Of a stretch of DNA of 64,000 nt, positions 17,501 to 25,971 are shown one piece after another (the first letter of the stretch is position 1; every line of letters begins with the position of its first letter). Source of the DNA: Planctopirus ephydatiae (lineage in GTDB: Bacteria > Planctomycetota > Planctomycetia > Planctomycetales > Planctomycetaceae); the NCBI RefSeq assembly GCF_007752345.1, contig NZ_CP036299.1, forward strand, positions 868,001 to 932,000. The letters run 5' to 3'. The notes under the pieces are model-generated. The model saw only the letters and a list, made by a program, of their open reading frames with translations, had not been told where the DNA came from and ran no database searches. The position numbers were made by a program, and so were the translations under genes.

Positions 17501-18238
17501 CGAAGCCGGTTGAGGATTGAAGCTGGCTTCGATCTTGGGAGCAACTGCCGGCTTTGGCAGGGCTGTGGGTGGTGCCGGAGTTGCGGGTGTGGACGGAGTT
17601 GCTGCAGGAGCAGCGCCGGTTGCGGGCGTGGTCGATGGACCTGTTGGCGATTGTGATCCGGATGTTGTGGGTGCTCCAGGCGCAGTGGGTGTCCCGGGAA
17701 CTGCAGCAGGTTTCGTAGCATCAGCAGCGGGAGTTGTGACTGCCGACGAAGCGGCATCAGGGCCTTGAGGTTCCAGCTTGGCTGGCGGTGCGGACTCTGT
17801 AGAGCCTTTGGATTTGTCGTCAGCGGTTTCGGTGACAGCTGATTCTGCAGGCGTGGGACTGGCCGTTTCCTGAGCGACAGCAGCCACTGACCCTGGCAGG
17901 AAAGTAAGAGAAACTGATCGGCCGACTTCATCAGCACTGGTCATCAGCGCAGGGAGTAATGCGGTCAGCACACAGCCCGCAACCAGTCGGTAAGTCGCAA
18001 TAAATCCGAGTGTTCCATCAACTCCATACGAGGTGATTGATGACTGCTCAGAAGAATTCAGGGAGCACTTCCCGTCCATGCCACATCCTTTGCCCGGGCA
18101 TCCGCTGCAGATCAAGCTGGTTCTTTTCTTGTCAGAACGCAGCCAGGGGATCACCAGAGCGATCTCAAAAATTACTAAACAAATAATACTTAATAGCCAA
18201 AACAGGGGAAGGCCAGATCGCTCAGACTGCCGCCCCAT
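14582..18238 (-). CDS. GspD-like protein with repeated secretin-N domains, apparently without a barrel
   Basis: 1218 codons from ATG 18238; ATG 18079 (AAAGGA seven bases upstream) is a strong alternative and gives a normal signal-peptide-like N-terminus (VAGCVLTALLPALMTSADE). The upstream part has a membrane helix and a cysteine cluster, CSGCPGKGCGMDGKC. An Ala/Pro/Thr-rich linker follows, then an N0/STN-like domain (FSFRYAPWADVLQLFATKAG) and several secretin-N repeats (for example IALKHISSQEAERTVRRLFG, RVYQVTSSDLAQVVKTIS, SIPVNYADVEEVASIVNEVF). The protein ends in Gln/Asn and Gly/Ser/Arg-rich sequence; the usual C-terminal secretin barrel with its V-P-x-L-G-d-i-P-x-L-G motif is not seen. Probably a periplasmic ring component with the GspE-like ATPase. 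Confidence 0.8.
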   Translation of the reverse strand: MGRQSERSGLPLFWLLSIICLVIFEIALVIPWLRSDKKRTSLICSGCPGKGCGMDGKCSLNSSEQSSITSYGVDGTLGFIATYRLVAGCVLTALLPALMTSADEVGRSVSLTFLPGSVAAVAQETASPTPAESAVTETADDKSKGSTESAPPAKLEPQGPDAASSAVTTPAADATKPAAVPGTPTAPGAPTTSGSQSPTGPSTTPATGAAPAATPSTPATPAPPTALPKPAVAPKIEASFNPQPASVSPGVDPERPFSFSFRYAPWADVLQLFATKAGLTLDLTEIPPGTFNYLDGRRYTPIEALDILNGYLLPKGFVLVRRDQFLVVANISTGIPPNLVPDVLPEELDNRGKNELMSVVIPLSGLDAEVAANEIRELVGPQGKVSALKNTNSVVVTDIGSNLRRIYRLLTSDGATGNRDLTFKSIALKHISSQEAERTVRRLFGLPTNSATTTTSSSSSSSDRSRWDDRGRDDRSRDPREQQLPPRTTSTTNSLAAKLQVTADPRTNSLLVAAPATLLPTVEDLIKSIDVDRGADGRPLAEDSPVSLRVYQVTSSDLAQVVKTISTLMPGTVVGEDTRYGKIFIQANENEHGEIDRLVKQLAGNASSSVAVVNLVKLDPVAASNTLRSLFSNEGREAPSIEPDAYGNRLMIRGTPEQLSQVKSLLAELGEDGTGQAKRATGQGMVRSLTLGGRDPEEVMQMMQKVWAASEESPIRVVVPSARNPVRELKTPGARRIEPTSVPENPPAERSPVTRELPVTQQIQPSREIASTVPQNRLLTVSRTSTLKDGPQQEAEAVVLEEASANNLQNKNTPEPSIETPPAKDSKSQPATKASPGVSMTVNGDEIIMTSPDTNALDRLEELFSALSETIPARTRWTIFYLRSADATETATMLERLFPQSSVTASSAADSGGMFGGFTSGFSSMSRGMLSATGLDSLGSASQPVRIITDTRANALFVSGPADKVREIEQMLEILDAEELPQNARDRLPRSIPVNYADVEEVASIVNEVFKDKLESPQAMPGGGRSGRGGGDFNPLAMLMGQQGGQQGRGAQRGPEMTIGVDTRTSHLVVSANDTLFQQVSELVLDLDQRAKDARQTIRVITLDKADPTILSQSISSLMPKVSVSGSSRSRPSRSGSSSTGNNNNQNQPQPEQQQPNPDDIRRIMEQRMRERMGSGSSSGFGGFGGGSNSSGGRPSGSFGSGGFSGSGRSDRSGRSGR

Positions 18239-18647
18239 GCTGATTCAAACCTTCGGCAGGGGAGTGAAGTTTCGGTCAAACCCTCCATTTTTTCGGCAGA
18301 TGGAGCTTTCGACGGCTTAGGTAACGAGGGGGATTTGCGTGTGATGGCGAACCTTAAGTCGTCTTTTCCGATTGTAGCGTCGAGTTTTGGGTGCTTCCTG
18401 CCCGCTAGAGATCTCACCTGAGATGGATTGAAATTGTATAACTAATTGCAATTTAGTTCTTTACGTTAAATTTTGTCTCTGGGAGATGGAGCGCAGCATG
18501 AAAAAGAATTCTCTTCGTCGGAGAAAAAGAATCGACTGGTCGGAAACTAGGGCTTCGCACGCGATCAATTCAAAATGTGCTCAAATGGCCAGCTCCGGGG
18601 CGTTTACGTCATCATCGGACGCGACAAGCGAACTCACCCATGCTGCC
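18239..18647. other. Intergenic region, 409 bp
   Basis: Lies between the GspD-like gene (leftward) and the 3' end of corA. It includes an AT-rich stretch at about 18430-18475 that could carry the promoter for the leftward gene, but I see no clear -35/-10 pair. A small plus-strand frame begins with ATG 18498 (MKKNSLRRRKRIDW) but runs into the end of corA and is not convincing. Confidence 0.4.
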
Positions 18648-19796
18648 TCAATCCAAGCGGCGGCGGCCAGCCTGCTTATCGAAACTTCTCAGCCAGCCTT
18701 TCCGCCAGAAAAAGACTAAAAATCCACCTGCGATCAGAGCCATGGCCAGCAGGCAGAGCGGATACCCCCAGGGATCTTTGATTTCCGGCATGTTCTCAAA
18801 GTTCATCCCATAAATACCCGCCACGAAAGTGACTGGCAGGAACAATGTCGAAATAATCGTGAGCGTTCGCATCACGTCATTCGTGCGACTGCTGACAATG
18901 TTGTAGTAGTAGTCGCGGAGATCACCACACGTTTCGCGGTAGATGTCGAGAATATCCATAATCTGCACCACATGGTCATACCCATCGCGCAGGTAGAGCA
19001 AGGTTTCCCGACCAATCTGCTGGAATTCACCGCGTAAGAGATGTTGAATCGCTTCCCGCAATGGCCAGGCCGCCCTGCGCAATTGCAGAAGGTCAATTCG
19101 ATGATCGTGAATGCGACGCAGCGATTCAGGGTTAGGCTGACCTTGAACCGCCTCTTCGATCCGGTCGAGATCTTCACCCATCCCTTCGATCACCGGAAAG
19201 TAGCTGTCAATGACCGCATCGAGCAGTTCATAAAGCAAATAGTCAACGCCGAGAGTCCGCGTGCGACCACGGCCCGATTTCAGGCGTTCGCGCACATTGT
19301 CGAAACAATCGCCTTCAAGATCTTCCTGAAATGTGAGCAGGATATTCCCCACCAGGACAAAGCTGATCTGCTCACTTCGAAAGGGTGGCCCGAGCACACG
19401 CCGGGCGACAATAAACAACTGGTCGTCGTAGTTATCGACCTTCGCTCGCTGATGAGTATTGACGACATCTTCCATGGCGAGCGGGTGGATTTTGAAATCG
19501 CCAGCCAGAGATTTCAGGAGTTCGGCATCGCCATAACCATCGATATTCAGCCAATGCACCCGATCAGGAATCAGCAGGTTGGGAAGCTGTTCGATCGAGA
19601 AATCAGCGGCTTCGCGATAATCGCTGGGAGAGTAAGAAATGAGTTCCATGCGGGCAGGCCGCTGCTCGTGAGGTGTAATTGTCCCTGGCGGAAGCCCGAC
19701 CGCCGTCCGCCGGCGAAACCAGCGTCTGCGAATTTCCCCTTTGCGTGAATTCGGTGGTATGGATGCAGCAGCCAGGCTCGGTGGAGAGGAGGACAT
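18648..19796 (-). CDS. corA: CorA-family magnesium/divalent cation transporter
   Basis: 382 residues from ATG 19796 (AGGGA six bases upstream); an in-frame ATG at 19823 is possible. Long cytosolic alpha/beta domain, long helices, then two C-terminal membrane segments. The signature YGMNFENMPE lies between them (GMN motif of the pore), and the tail is basic (FFWRKGWLRSFDKQAGRRRLD). Pentameric CorA channels import Mg2+, Co2+ or Ni2+ in this family; some members export Zn2+. A 19-bp tandem repeat lies 25 bp upstream of the start. Confidence 0.93.
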   Translation of the reverse strand: MSSSPPSLAAASIPPNSRKGEIRRRWFRRRTAVGLPPGTITPHEQRPARMELISYSPSDYREAADFSIEQLPNLLIPDRVHWLNIDGYGDAELLKSLAGDFKIHPLAMEDVVNTHQRAKVDNYDDQLFIVARRVLGPPFRSEQISFVLVGNILLTFQEDLEGDCFDNVRERLKSGRGRTRTLGVDYLLYELLDAVIDSYFPVIEGMGEDLDRIEEAVQGQPNPESLRRIHDHRIDLLQLRRAAWPLREAIQHLLRGEFQQIGRETLLYLRDGYDHVVQIMDILDIYRETCGDLRDYYYNIVSSRTNDVMRTLTIISTLFLPVTFVAGIYGMNFENMPEIKDPWGYPLCLLAMALIAGGFLVFFWRKGWLRSFDKQAGRRRLD

Positions 19797-19820
19797 GCGT
19801 TTCCCTGCAAAAGTTCTGTT

Positions 19821-19896
19821 CAAGCCGCCTTGTCAAAAACAAGCCACTCTGTCAATCACAAGCCGCCCTGTCAGATTCAAGCCGCTCTGATGAGTG
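19821..19896. repeat. Four 19-bp tandem repeats upstream of corA
   Basis: Units start at 19821, 19840, 19859 and 19878: caagccgccttgtcaaaaa, caagccactctgtcaatca, caagccgccctgtcagatt, caagccgctctgatgagtg. The caagcc core is invariant. The array sits in the likely promoter or 5' leader of corA. Confidence 0.85.
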
Positions 19897-20221
19897 GGTT
19901 CTGGTCGTCGCCGGATTGTGCCTGAGATCACTCCCGATTAGCCAGAGTGAAAATGTCCGGAGCGAAAATCGCCAGGGGGATCTCGATCGACATGAACTCT
20001 CATAGAAACAAATCTTTGGCTGAGTAAAGAAATTCCTCAGCACGAAGGGGGCTCCAGTCAGGGCTTACCTGAAGAACGGCTGAATCCCGGATGGACAATT
20101 CCGGTCGACAATAGCGAAGTCCATCACGCCTTGGCACAATCAGCAAACCGGGCCATTGGTAAAAACTTATTGATGAGTGACTGATTCCTGAAGCATGGCC
20201 AGTTGATCAAGAGGGGCTTGT
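19897..20221. other. Intergenic region, 325 bp, between divergent corA and the lipid kinase
   Basis: The right half of the gap between corA (leftward) and the kinase gene (rightward). It must hold at least one of their promoters. I see no gene, RNA or strong hairpin in it beyond the tandem repeat at its left edge. Confidence 0.4.
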
Positions 20222-21226
20222 GTGAGCGGGTACGTTGTGATTCAGCGAAATCCTCATTCGGGAACGCATCGCCGCTCGCATGTTCTTCTGGATCTGATTG
20301 CCGGTTTGAAAAGAGCGGGGCTTAAGCCGCGACTATTCTCCAATCGATCTCGGCTCGATGAGTTTGTCCTGCGCCATCAACCAGCGGGAGAGCTCGTGGC
20401 GATGGTGGCGGCTGGTGGTGATGGGACGGTGGATGATCTGCTCAACAGGCATCCCGAGTTACCATTGGCCATACTTCCTTTAGGAACCGAGAATCTGCTG
20501 GCTCGCTACCTGGGGTTTCGGCTTGATGGCACATGGCTGGCAAAGATCATCGCCCTGGGCCGTGTGCGGGAAATGGATCTGGCCCGGGCGAATGGCCGCC
20601 TGTTCTGCACTGTGGCCAGTGCGGGCTTTGATGCCTCGATTGTGCATGATGTTCACTCCCGCCGCTCGGGTCATGCGAACCGCTGGAGTTACTTTTTCTC
20701 GTTTCTCAGGCATCTGTTCTCATATCGTTTTCCCGGCATGGATGTCATAGTGCATTCTTCACGGGGAGTGGAGAAACATTCCGCCACCCAATTGTTTGTG
20801 TGCAATGTCCCTCGTTACGCCATGCAACTGCCGGTTGGTCGCGGTGGCGATGAAGCCGATGGTCTTCTGGAAGTCGAGCTGATCTCGATCAGCCATATCG
20901 GGGCTCTGCTTTGGGTACTGGGCTGGATGTTTTTGGGAAAAACTTCAGGAGCCAGGCTGCAGGCGACCGAGCTGATCATCACTTCTTCGCGGGATGCAGC
21001 CGTTCGTTTCGAGGTCGATGGAGATCCAGCCGGAGATACACCGATGCATTTGACGATTTCTCCACGCGGGTTAAAGCTGATCGATACACGTTCTGCCCAG
21101 AGCCCAAAAAGTTCGGCTGCGCTGCCCATCAATCGCAGCACGGCACAGCCGGGTACACCTGCTGAAAAACTTCCGGAGATCGCGAGTTTATCTGTCCGTG
21201 CAATCCTGCCTGACACTTCGCTATAG
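20222..21226 (+). CDS. Diacylglycerol kinase / YegS-type lipid kinase family protein
   Basis: 334 residues, GTG start behind GAGGGG. Opening strand YVVIQRNPHSGT, ATP-site motif MVAAGGDGTVDDLLN, and LPLAILPLGTENLLARYLG match the DAGKc catalytic domain (GGDGT and P-L-G-T-x-N motifs). A second beta-rich domain follows (LFVCNVPRYAMQLPVG, DGLLEVELIS). Members phosphorylate diacylglycerol, sphingoid bases or other lipids at the inner membrane; substrate not readable here. The C-terminal ~55 residues are low-complexity. It lies 69 bp upstream of kdsA, probably in the same transcription unit. Confidence 0.88.
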   Translation: MSGYVVIQRNPHSGTHRRSHVLLDLIAGLKRAGLKPRLFSNRSRLDEFVLRHQPAGELVAMVAAGGDGTVDDLLNRHPELPLAILPLGTENLLARYLGFRLDGTWLAKIIALGRVREMDLARANGRLFCTVASAGFDASIVHDVHSRRSGHANRWSYFFSFLRHLFSYRFPGMDVIVHSSRGVEKHSATQLFVCNVPRYAMQLPVGRGGDEADGLLEVELISISHIGALLWVLGWMFLGKTSGARLQATELIITSSRDAAVRFEVDGDPAGDTPMHLTISPRGLKLIDTRSAQSPKSSAALPINRSTAQPGTPAEKLPEIASLSVRAILPDTSL

Positions 21227-21295
21227 TGATTTTGCCGCTTCGAAGAGCTACTTTGACTGACTGTTGACTGATTCATTTTCGCAGGGATGCACGCG

Positions 21296-22153
21296 ATGTT
21301 GCCAGCTCTTGATAATCCGATCCAAATTGGCTCTTACCGCTGTGGGAAGGGACAACCACTGCTGTTTGTGATTGGCCCGTGCGTCATTGAATCGCATGAG
21401 CTGATTACTCAGGTTTCTGGTGAACTGGCTGAACTGGCAGCCAAGAAGAATCTGCAGATCGTGTTCAAATCGAGCTTCGATAAAGCGAATCGTACCAGTG
21501 GAGAAAGTTTCCGCGGGCCAGGGATGGAACGAGGGCTTGAAATTCTGGCCAGAGCCCGCGAAGCCACGGGTTTGCCAATCACGACCGATCTGCATGAGCC
21601 GTCTCAGGCCGAACCTGTCGCCAAGGTGTGCGACATTCTGCAGATCCCCGCTTTTCTGGCCCGGCAGACCGATCTCGTCGAAGCTTCTGCCCAGGCGGCG
21701 GCCAAGTTTGGCCGGGTGATCAACGTCAAAAAGCCTCAGTTCGTCGCACCGGAAGACATGGTGCATGCCGTCAAAAAGTGCAAATCGGTCGGTTGCCAAC
21801 AGGTGATTCTGACAGATCGCGGCACGATGTTCGGCTACGGTCGGCTGGTCAATGACTTTCGCTGTGTGCCGGTCATGCACGGCTTTGGTGTCCCGGTGAT
21901 GTTTGATGCCACGCACAGTGTGCAGATGCCGGGAGGCAGCACGACCGGTGGCAATCGCGCGCTGGTTCCCTTCCTGGCGCGAGCTGCCGTGGCCTGTGGA
22001 GTCGATGCCGTCTTTCTGGAGACGCATCCTGATCCTGATCGCGCGATGAGTGACGGCCCGAATCAGGTGGCTCTCGCCGATCTGCCGGGGATCATTCATC
22101 AGCTCGTGCGATTGCGTGAGCTGACTCTGGAGTTGACTGCTGACGAGCGATGA
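21296..22153 (+). CDS. kdsA: 3-deoxy-8-phosphooctulonate synthase
   Basis: 285 residues. Condenses phosphoenolpyruvate with arabinose-5-phosphate to KDO-8-phosphate, a step towards the LPS inner core. Signatures: [73 protein letters not shown] and [17 protein letters not shown]. The cysteine in GPCVIE, together with FDATHSVQ and the E-T-H-P-D-P motif, favours a metal-dependent class II enzyme, though class is not certain. ATG 21296 is chosen because the GCAGGG ribosome site overlaps the ATG at 21287. Confidence 0.95.
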   Translation: MLPALDNPIQIGSYRCGKGQPLLFVIGPCVIESHELITQVSGELAELAAKKNLQIVFKSSFDKANRTSGESFRGPGMERGLEILARAREATGLPITTDLHEPSQAEPVAKVCDILQIPAFLARQTDLVEASAQAAAKFGRVINVKKPQFVAPEDMVHAVKKCKSVGCQQVILTDRGTMFGYGRLVNDFRCVPVMHGFGVPVMFDATHSVQMPGGSTTGGNRALVPFLARAAVACGVDAVFLETHPDPDRAMSDGPNQVALADLPGIIHQLVRLRELTLELTADER

Positions 22154-22227
22154 CAATTGTGAGATGCTGGAACCTGCCAGCTTTTCATGCTAAAAATCGA
22201 AGTCCAGACGATTTTTCGGGGGAGGAT

Positions 22228-22764
22228 ATGGTCTACAACCCGCGACGAATTCGAGAACGCAGGCTCGATGCAGCCCGAGGGTATCTGTTGCTGGAAATGC
22301 CTCAGCCAGCCCTTCTCGAGTTAGCACAAATTCAAGATCCCGGCCCGCAGAAGTTTGAATTCCATCTGCTGAAAGGGGAATGCTTCCGTGCTTTAAAACG
22401 ACACGAGGAAGCGTTAAGTGAGTTTGAAGAAGCCCACCATCTGCATCCCAGCGATCTCGATGTGCTCATGGGGATGGCCTGGTGCTTCAAGCGCACCAGC
22501 CAGTTATTGCGCGCGATTGACACGATGCATTCGGCATATGCCTCGCATGCGGAAGAACCAGTCGTCCTTTACAATCTTTCGTGCTATTACGCACTGGTAG
22601 GGCAGCGTGAACAGGCTTTGAGCTGGCTGGGCCGGGCTTTGCGGATGAATCGCGAACTTTTGAAGCTTGTTCCTGATGAAACGGATTTTGATCCGATTCG
22701 CGAAGACGCCGAATTCCGTCTGCTGATTCATCTGGCGGCATCAAGCAAATCTGCTACGAAATAG
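22228..22764 (+). CDS. TPR protein
   Basis: 178 residues from ATG 22228, which has GGGGGAGG just upstream. An in-frame ATG at 22150 overlaps the kdsA stop (ATGA) and is a possible coupled start. Three TPR-like units (FEFHLLKGECFRALKRHEEA, PSDLDVLMGMAWCFKRT, VVLYNLSCYYALVGQREQAL) and a predicted cytosolic location. Part of the rightward kinase-kdsA cluster. The last few codons fall in the first copy of a 19-bp tandem duplication. Confidence 0.82.
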   Translation: MVYNPRRIRERRLDAARGYLLLEMPQPALLELAQIQDPGPQKFEFHLLKGECFRALKRHEEALSEFEEAHHLHPSDLDVLMGMAWCFKRTSQLLRAIDTMHSAYASHAEEPVVLYNLSCYYALVGQREQALSWLGRALRMNRELLKLVPDETDFDPIREDAEFRLLIHLAASSKSATK

Positions 22765-22787
22765 GCACTCTGCTACGAAATTGGCAT
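22750..22787. repeat. 19-bp tandem duplication at a gene end
   Basis: tctgctacgaaataggcac (22750-22768) is repeated at once as tctgctacgaaattggcat (22769-22787). The first copy contains the TAG stop of the TPR gene. The period equals that of the corA upstream repeat but the sequence differs. Confidence 0.8.
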
Positions 22788-22893
22788 GAAGTGCGGCCTC
22801 TCCCGCATCTGCCACAGGAAAAATCGTCGCTTCGCCCGCTAACTTGTTCGTAACGACGCACTCAGTCACAATAGGCCCAAAGGACTGCTGTGC

Positions 22894-25800
22894 ATGGCCA
22901 AACGAAAATCTGCCTCCACTCTTGCTCAACCACAACCAATCCCTGGGGTTGATGATGCTCGAATTGAAGCGGAAACAACTCAACTGGGTGAATTGATCTG
23001 GCGACGACTCGCTGCCAGACAACCATCGTTCTTTGAACAGCGCTGGTGGGATGATCGCATTCTGGCGGCTGCCATGAATGATGAATCACTCAAGGTGCAG
23101 ATGTTCCGGTTTGTGGATGTGTTGCCGCGACTGAAAACGCATCAAGCAATGACCCGGCATCTTCAGGAATACTTTGACGAGATTCGCGAGCATCTTCCCG
23201 GGGCGATCCAACTGGTCGGATTTGGTGTCGAGCAGGTCGCTCCTAACTCGATTCTATCGAGGACACTCGCCTTTAATGCCCGGAATAACGCTCAACGGAT
23301 TGCCAGGCGTCTGATGGGTGGTGAATCGACCGATGATGTTTTGAAGACGATTCATAAACTATATCGGCAAGGCTATCTCTTCTCGCTCAATTACCTGAGT
23401 TCGAAAGTTGTCAGTCAGGCCGAGGCAGACCAGTACCAGCAGCGATATCTCGACATGCTGTCGTCATTGGGCGCGGAGGTCAGCAACTGGCCAGCCCATA
23501 CGTCGTATGCCCATGCTGCTGCGGTCGAGGGTAAGTCAGCTGCGACTGCGGAGATTCCTCAACTGCAGCTTTCGCTCAAACTGTCGTCGTTAACCAGCGA
23601 CTTTCGCCCACTCGATGCCCAAGGGACCACGCGTGTGGTACTGGAGCGATTGCGGCCCATTCTCCGTCTGGCCATCGAGCAGCAGGTGATTGTGCAGATC
23701 GAGCTGGAGCATTCGACGACGAATCGATTGATTCTCGATATCGTTCAGCAGGTTCTCACGGAAAAAGAATTCCAGAGCTGGGCTGATTGCGGCATCACTT
23801 TGCCGGCTTATCTGAAAACTGCGGAAAGCGATCTGACGGCACTGGCAACCTGGGTTCAAAAACGCGGCACACCGATTCGCATCTGCCTGACCAAGGGAGA
23901 GTATTGGAATCAGGAAATCGCTCTGGCTCAGTCAAAAAGCTGGCCAGTGGCTGTTTTTGAAGAAGAATGGCAGATCGACGAGAACTACGAAAAACTCTCC
24001 CGAGCTTTGATCGATCAGCCGGAGTTATTCAAGCCCGTATTTGCAGGCCAGAGTTTAAGAAGCCTCTGTTATGTTCTGGCCTATGCACAGGCCCGCAATT
24101 TGCCCCGCTCCCGAGTTGAACTGCAATTGCGATACGGTTTGGCTGACGAGCAGGCTCAGGCATTTGCCGAACTGGGTTGCCCGGTCCGCATTGATACGCC
24201 GGTCGGTCATCATGTGAAAGGAATGGCCCGCCTCGCGCGTCACTTCCTGGAAAACTCTGCGAATGATTCGTTTCTCAGGCAAGGCTATTCCGCCGAAGTC
24301 TCCATCGAGGATCTGCTTATGAATCCCACCGTCGCCGGCCAGACGGCCCGGGCCCGAAAAACCTCGAAGATGTGGACTGTTCCACCCCAGGGCTTCGTGA
24401 ATGAACCAGTGACTGATTTTTCGATTCCTGCTCATCGGGAAGCGATGCAGGGGGCGATTGAAAAGGTCGAACATCAATTCGGGCAAACCTACTCGTTGAT
24501 CATCAATGGTCGCCGGGAAGATACGCGGCAGAATCTGACAGTACGTTCCCCTTCCGATAAGTCGAAAGTGCTGGGACTAGTGGCCTCCGCAAGTCCGGAG
24601 CAGGCCCTGGCAGCCATCGATTCGGCCCGACGGGCTTTCGTGCGGTGGTCAGTGATTGAAGCCAGTTATCGGGCCGAATATCTCGAACTGATTGCGCGTG
24701 AACTCAGGCAGCGCCGATTCGAACTGGCTGCCTGGCAGATCTTCGAATGTGGCAAGCCGTGGGCGGAAGCCGATGCCGATGTTGCCGAAGCCATCGACTT
24801 CTGCAATTACTACGCGATGCAGATGCGCGAACTAGCGGAACCCCAAAGGTTCGACATTGCCGACGAAGAGAACGCTTACTTCTACCGTCCGCGTGGTGTG
24901 GTGGTGGTGATCTCTCCCTGGAATTTCCCCCTGGCTGTCCTGACCGGGATGGTCGCTGCTGCACTGGTGGCTGGAAATACCGTCATCATCAAGCCCGCTG
25001 AACAGGCTTCGGTCACGGCTGCGAAACTGATGGAAATCCTCCAGGCCTGTGGTATTCCGGATGGTGTCGTCACCTTCCTGCCCGGTGTCGGGGAAGAGAT
25101 TGGCCCGGTTCTCGCTGGGAGCCCTGATGTCGACCTGGTGGCCTTCACCGGTTCCACTGAAGTGGGACTGACAGTGAATCAGTCGGCAGCACAGGTCCAT
25201 GCGGCTGCACAATCGATCAAGCGCGTCATTACGACCTTGAGTGGTCACAATGCCATCATCATTGATGCCGATGCTGACCTGGATGATGCCGTCACGGGTG
25301 TGATTGAAAGTGCCTTCAGTTATGCAGGGCAGAAGTGCTCATCTTGCTCGCGAGTCATTGTGATTGGTGAAATCTACGACGAATTCATCAAACGACTCGT
25401 GGCAGCCACTTCTGATTTGAAGCTGGCCCGTGCAGAAGATCCCGCCTGCCAGATGGGGCCCGTGATTGATGAAGAGTCTTACAAGAGACTGCTCGCACTC
25501 ATCGAAGACGCCAAGCAGACCTGCGAAGTGATTCTCGCGATGGAAGCGGGCTCACTGGCCAAAAAAGGTTACTTCGTGGGCCCGCACATCTTTGCGAATA
25601 TTCCGAGTGAATCACGCCTCAATAGGGAAGAAATCTGCGGACCGATTCTCCTCGTCTACAAAGCTGCCGATCTTTCGGAAGCCCTGGGGATGGCCAACAG
25701 CGTGCCTTATGCTTTGGCCGGTGGTTTGTATAGCCGCAGCCCGGCGAATCTTAAACGGGCCAAACAACAGTTTCTGGCAGGAAATCTGTATCTGAATACC

Positions 25801-25971
25801 CCGGTCACGACCGGTCTGGTCGCCCGGCAACCTTTCGGGGGATTCAAACTCTCCGGGATTGGCAGTAAGACGGGCGGGCCAGATTACCTGCCACAGTTCA
25901 TGGTGCCAGTCAATGTGACAGAAAACACCTCCCGGCGCGGCTTCAGCACCGAGACAACCACCGAAAGTTAA
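22894..25971 (+). CDS. putA: Divergent PutA-like proline dehydrogenase / aldehyde dehydrogenase fusion
   Basis: 1025 residues. Residues ~60-480 follow the proline dehydrogenase barrel (KLSSLTSDFRP, TKGEYWNQE near 333-341, IDTPVGHH, LARHFLENSANDSFLR). Residues ~530-1010 are an aldehyde dehydrogenase: ISPWNFPLAVLTGMVAAALV, KPAEQAS, VAFTGSTEVG, nucleophile C815 in AGQKCSSCSR, and PFGGFKLSGIG near the end. Together these would oxidise proline to glutamate. Oddities: the usual E-T/L-G-G-K motif carrying the general-base Glu reads TLSGHN (781-786), and several barrel motifs are altered (for example GQSLRSL where A-T-H-N is usual). The gene may be diverged in substrate or partly inactive. It stands alone. 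Confidence 0.82.
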   Translation: MAKRKSASTLAQPQPIPGVDDARIEAETTQLGELIWRRLAARQPSFFEQRWWDDRILAAAMNDESLKVQMFRFVDVLPRLKTHQAMTRHLQEYFDEIREHLPGAIQLVGFGVEQVAPNSILSRTLAFNARNNAQRIARRLMGGESTDDVLKTIHKLYRQGYLFSLNYLSSKVVSQAEADQYQQRYLDMLSSLGAEVSNWPAHTSYAHAAAVEGKSAATAEIPQLQLSLKLSSLTSDFRPLDAQGTTRVVLERLRPILRLAIEQQVIVQIELEHSTTNRLILDIVQQVLTEKEFQSWADCGITLPAYLKTAESDLTALATWVQKRGTPIRICLTKGEYWNQEIALAQSKSWPVAVFEEEWQIDENYEKLSRALIDQPELFKPVFAGQSLRSLCYVLAYAQARNLPRSRVELQLRYGLADEQAQAFAELGCPVRIDTPVGHHVKGMARLARHFLENSANDSFLRQGYSAEVSIEDLLMNPTVAGQTARARKTSKMWTVPPQGFVNEPVTDFSIPAHREAMQGAIEKVEHQFGQTYSLIINGRREDTRQNLTVRSPSDKSKVLGLVASASPEQALAAIDSARRAFVRWSVIEASYRAEYLELIARELRQRRFELAAWQIFECGKPWAEADADVAEAIDFCNYYAMQMRELAEPQRFDIADEENAYFYRPRGVVVVISPWNFPLAVLTGMVAAALVAGNTVIIKPAEQASVTAAKLMEILQACGIPDGVVTFLPGVGEEIGPVLAGSPDVDLVAFTGSTEVGLTVNQSAAQVHAAAQSIKRVITTLSGHNAIIIDADADLDDAVTGVIESAFSYAGQKCSSCSRVIVIGEIYDEFIKRLVAATSDLKLARAEDPACQMGPVIDEESYKRLLALIEDAKQTCEVILAMEAGSLAKKGYFVGPHIFANIPSESRLNREEICGPILLVYKAADLSEALGMANSVPYALAGGLYSRSPANLKRAKQQFLAGNLYLNTPVTTGLVARQPFGGFKLSGIGSKTGGPDYLPQFMVPVNVTENTSRRGFSTETTTES

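Noticed and set aside
18486-18719. Small gene between the GspD-like gene and corA
   Set aside because: Runs into the 3' end of corA, has no homology and only a weak ribosome site.
19821-19896. Possible CRISPR array
   Set aside because: The repeats are directly adjacent, only 19 bp, degenerate and without spacers or cas genes.
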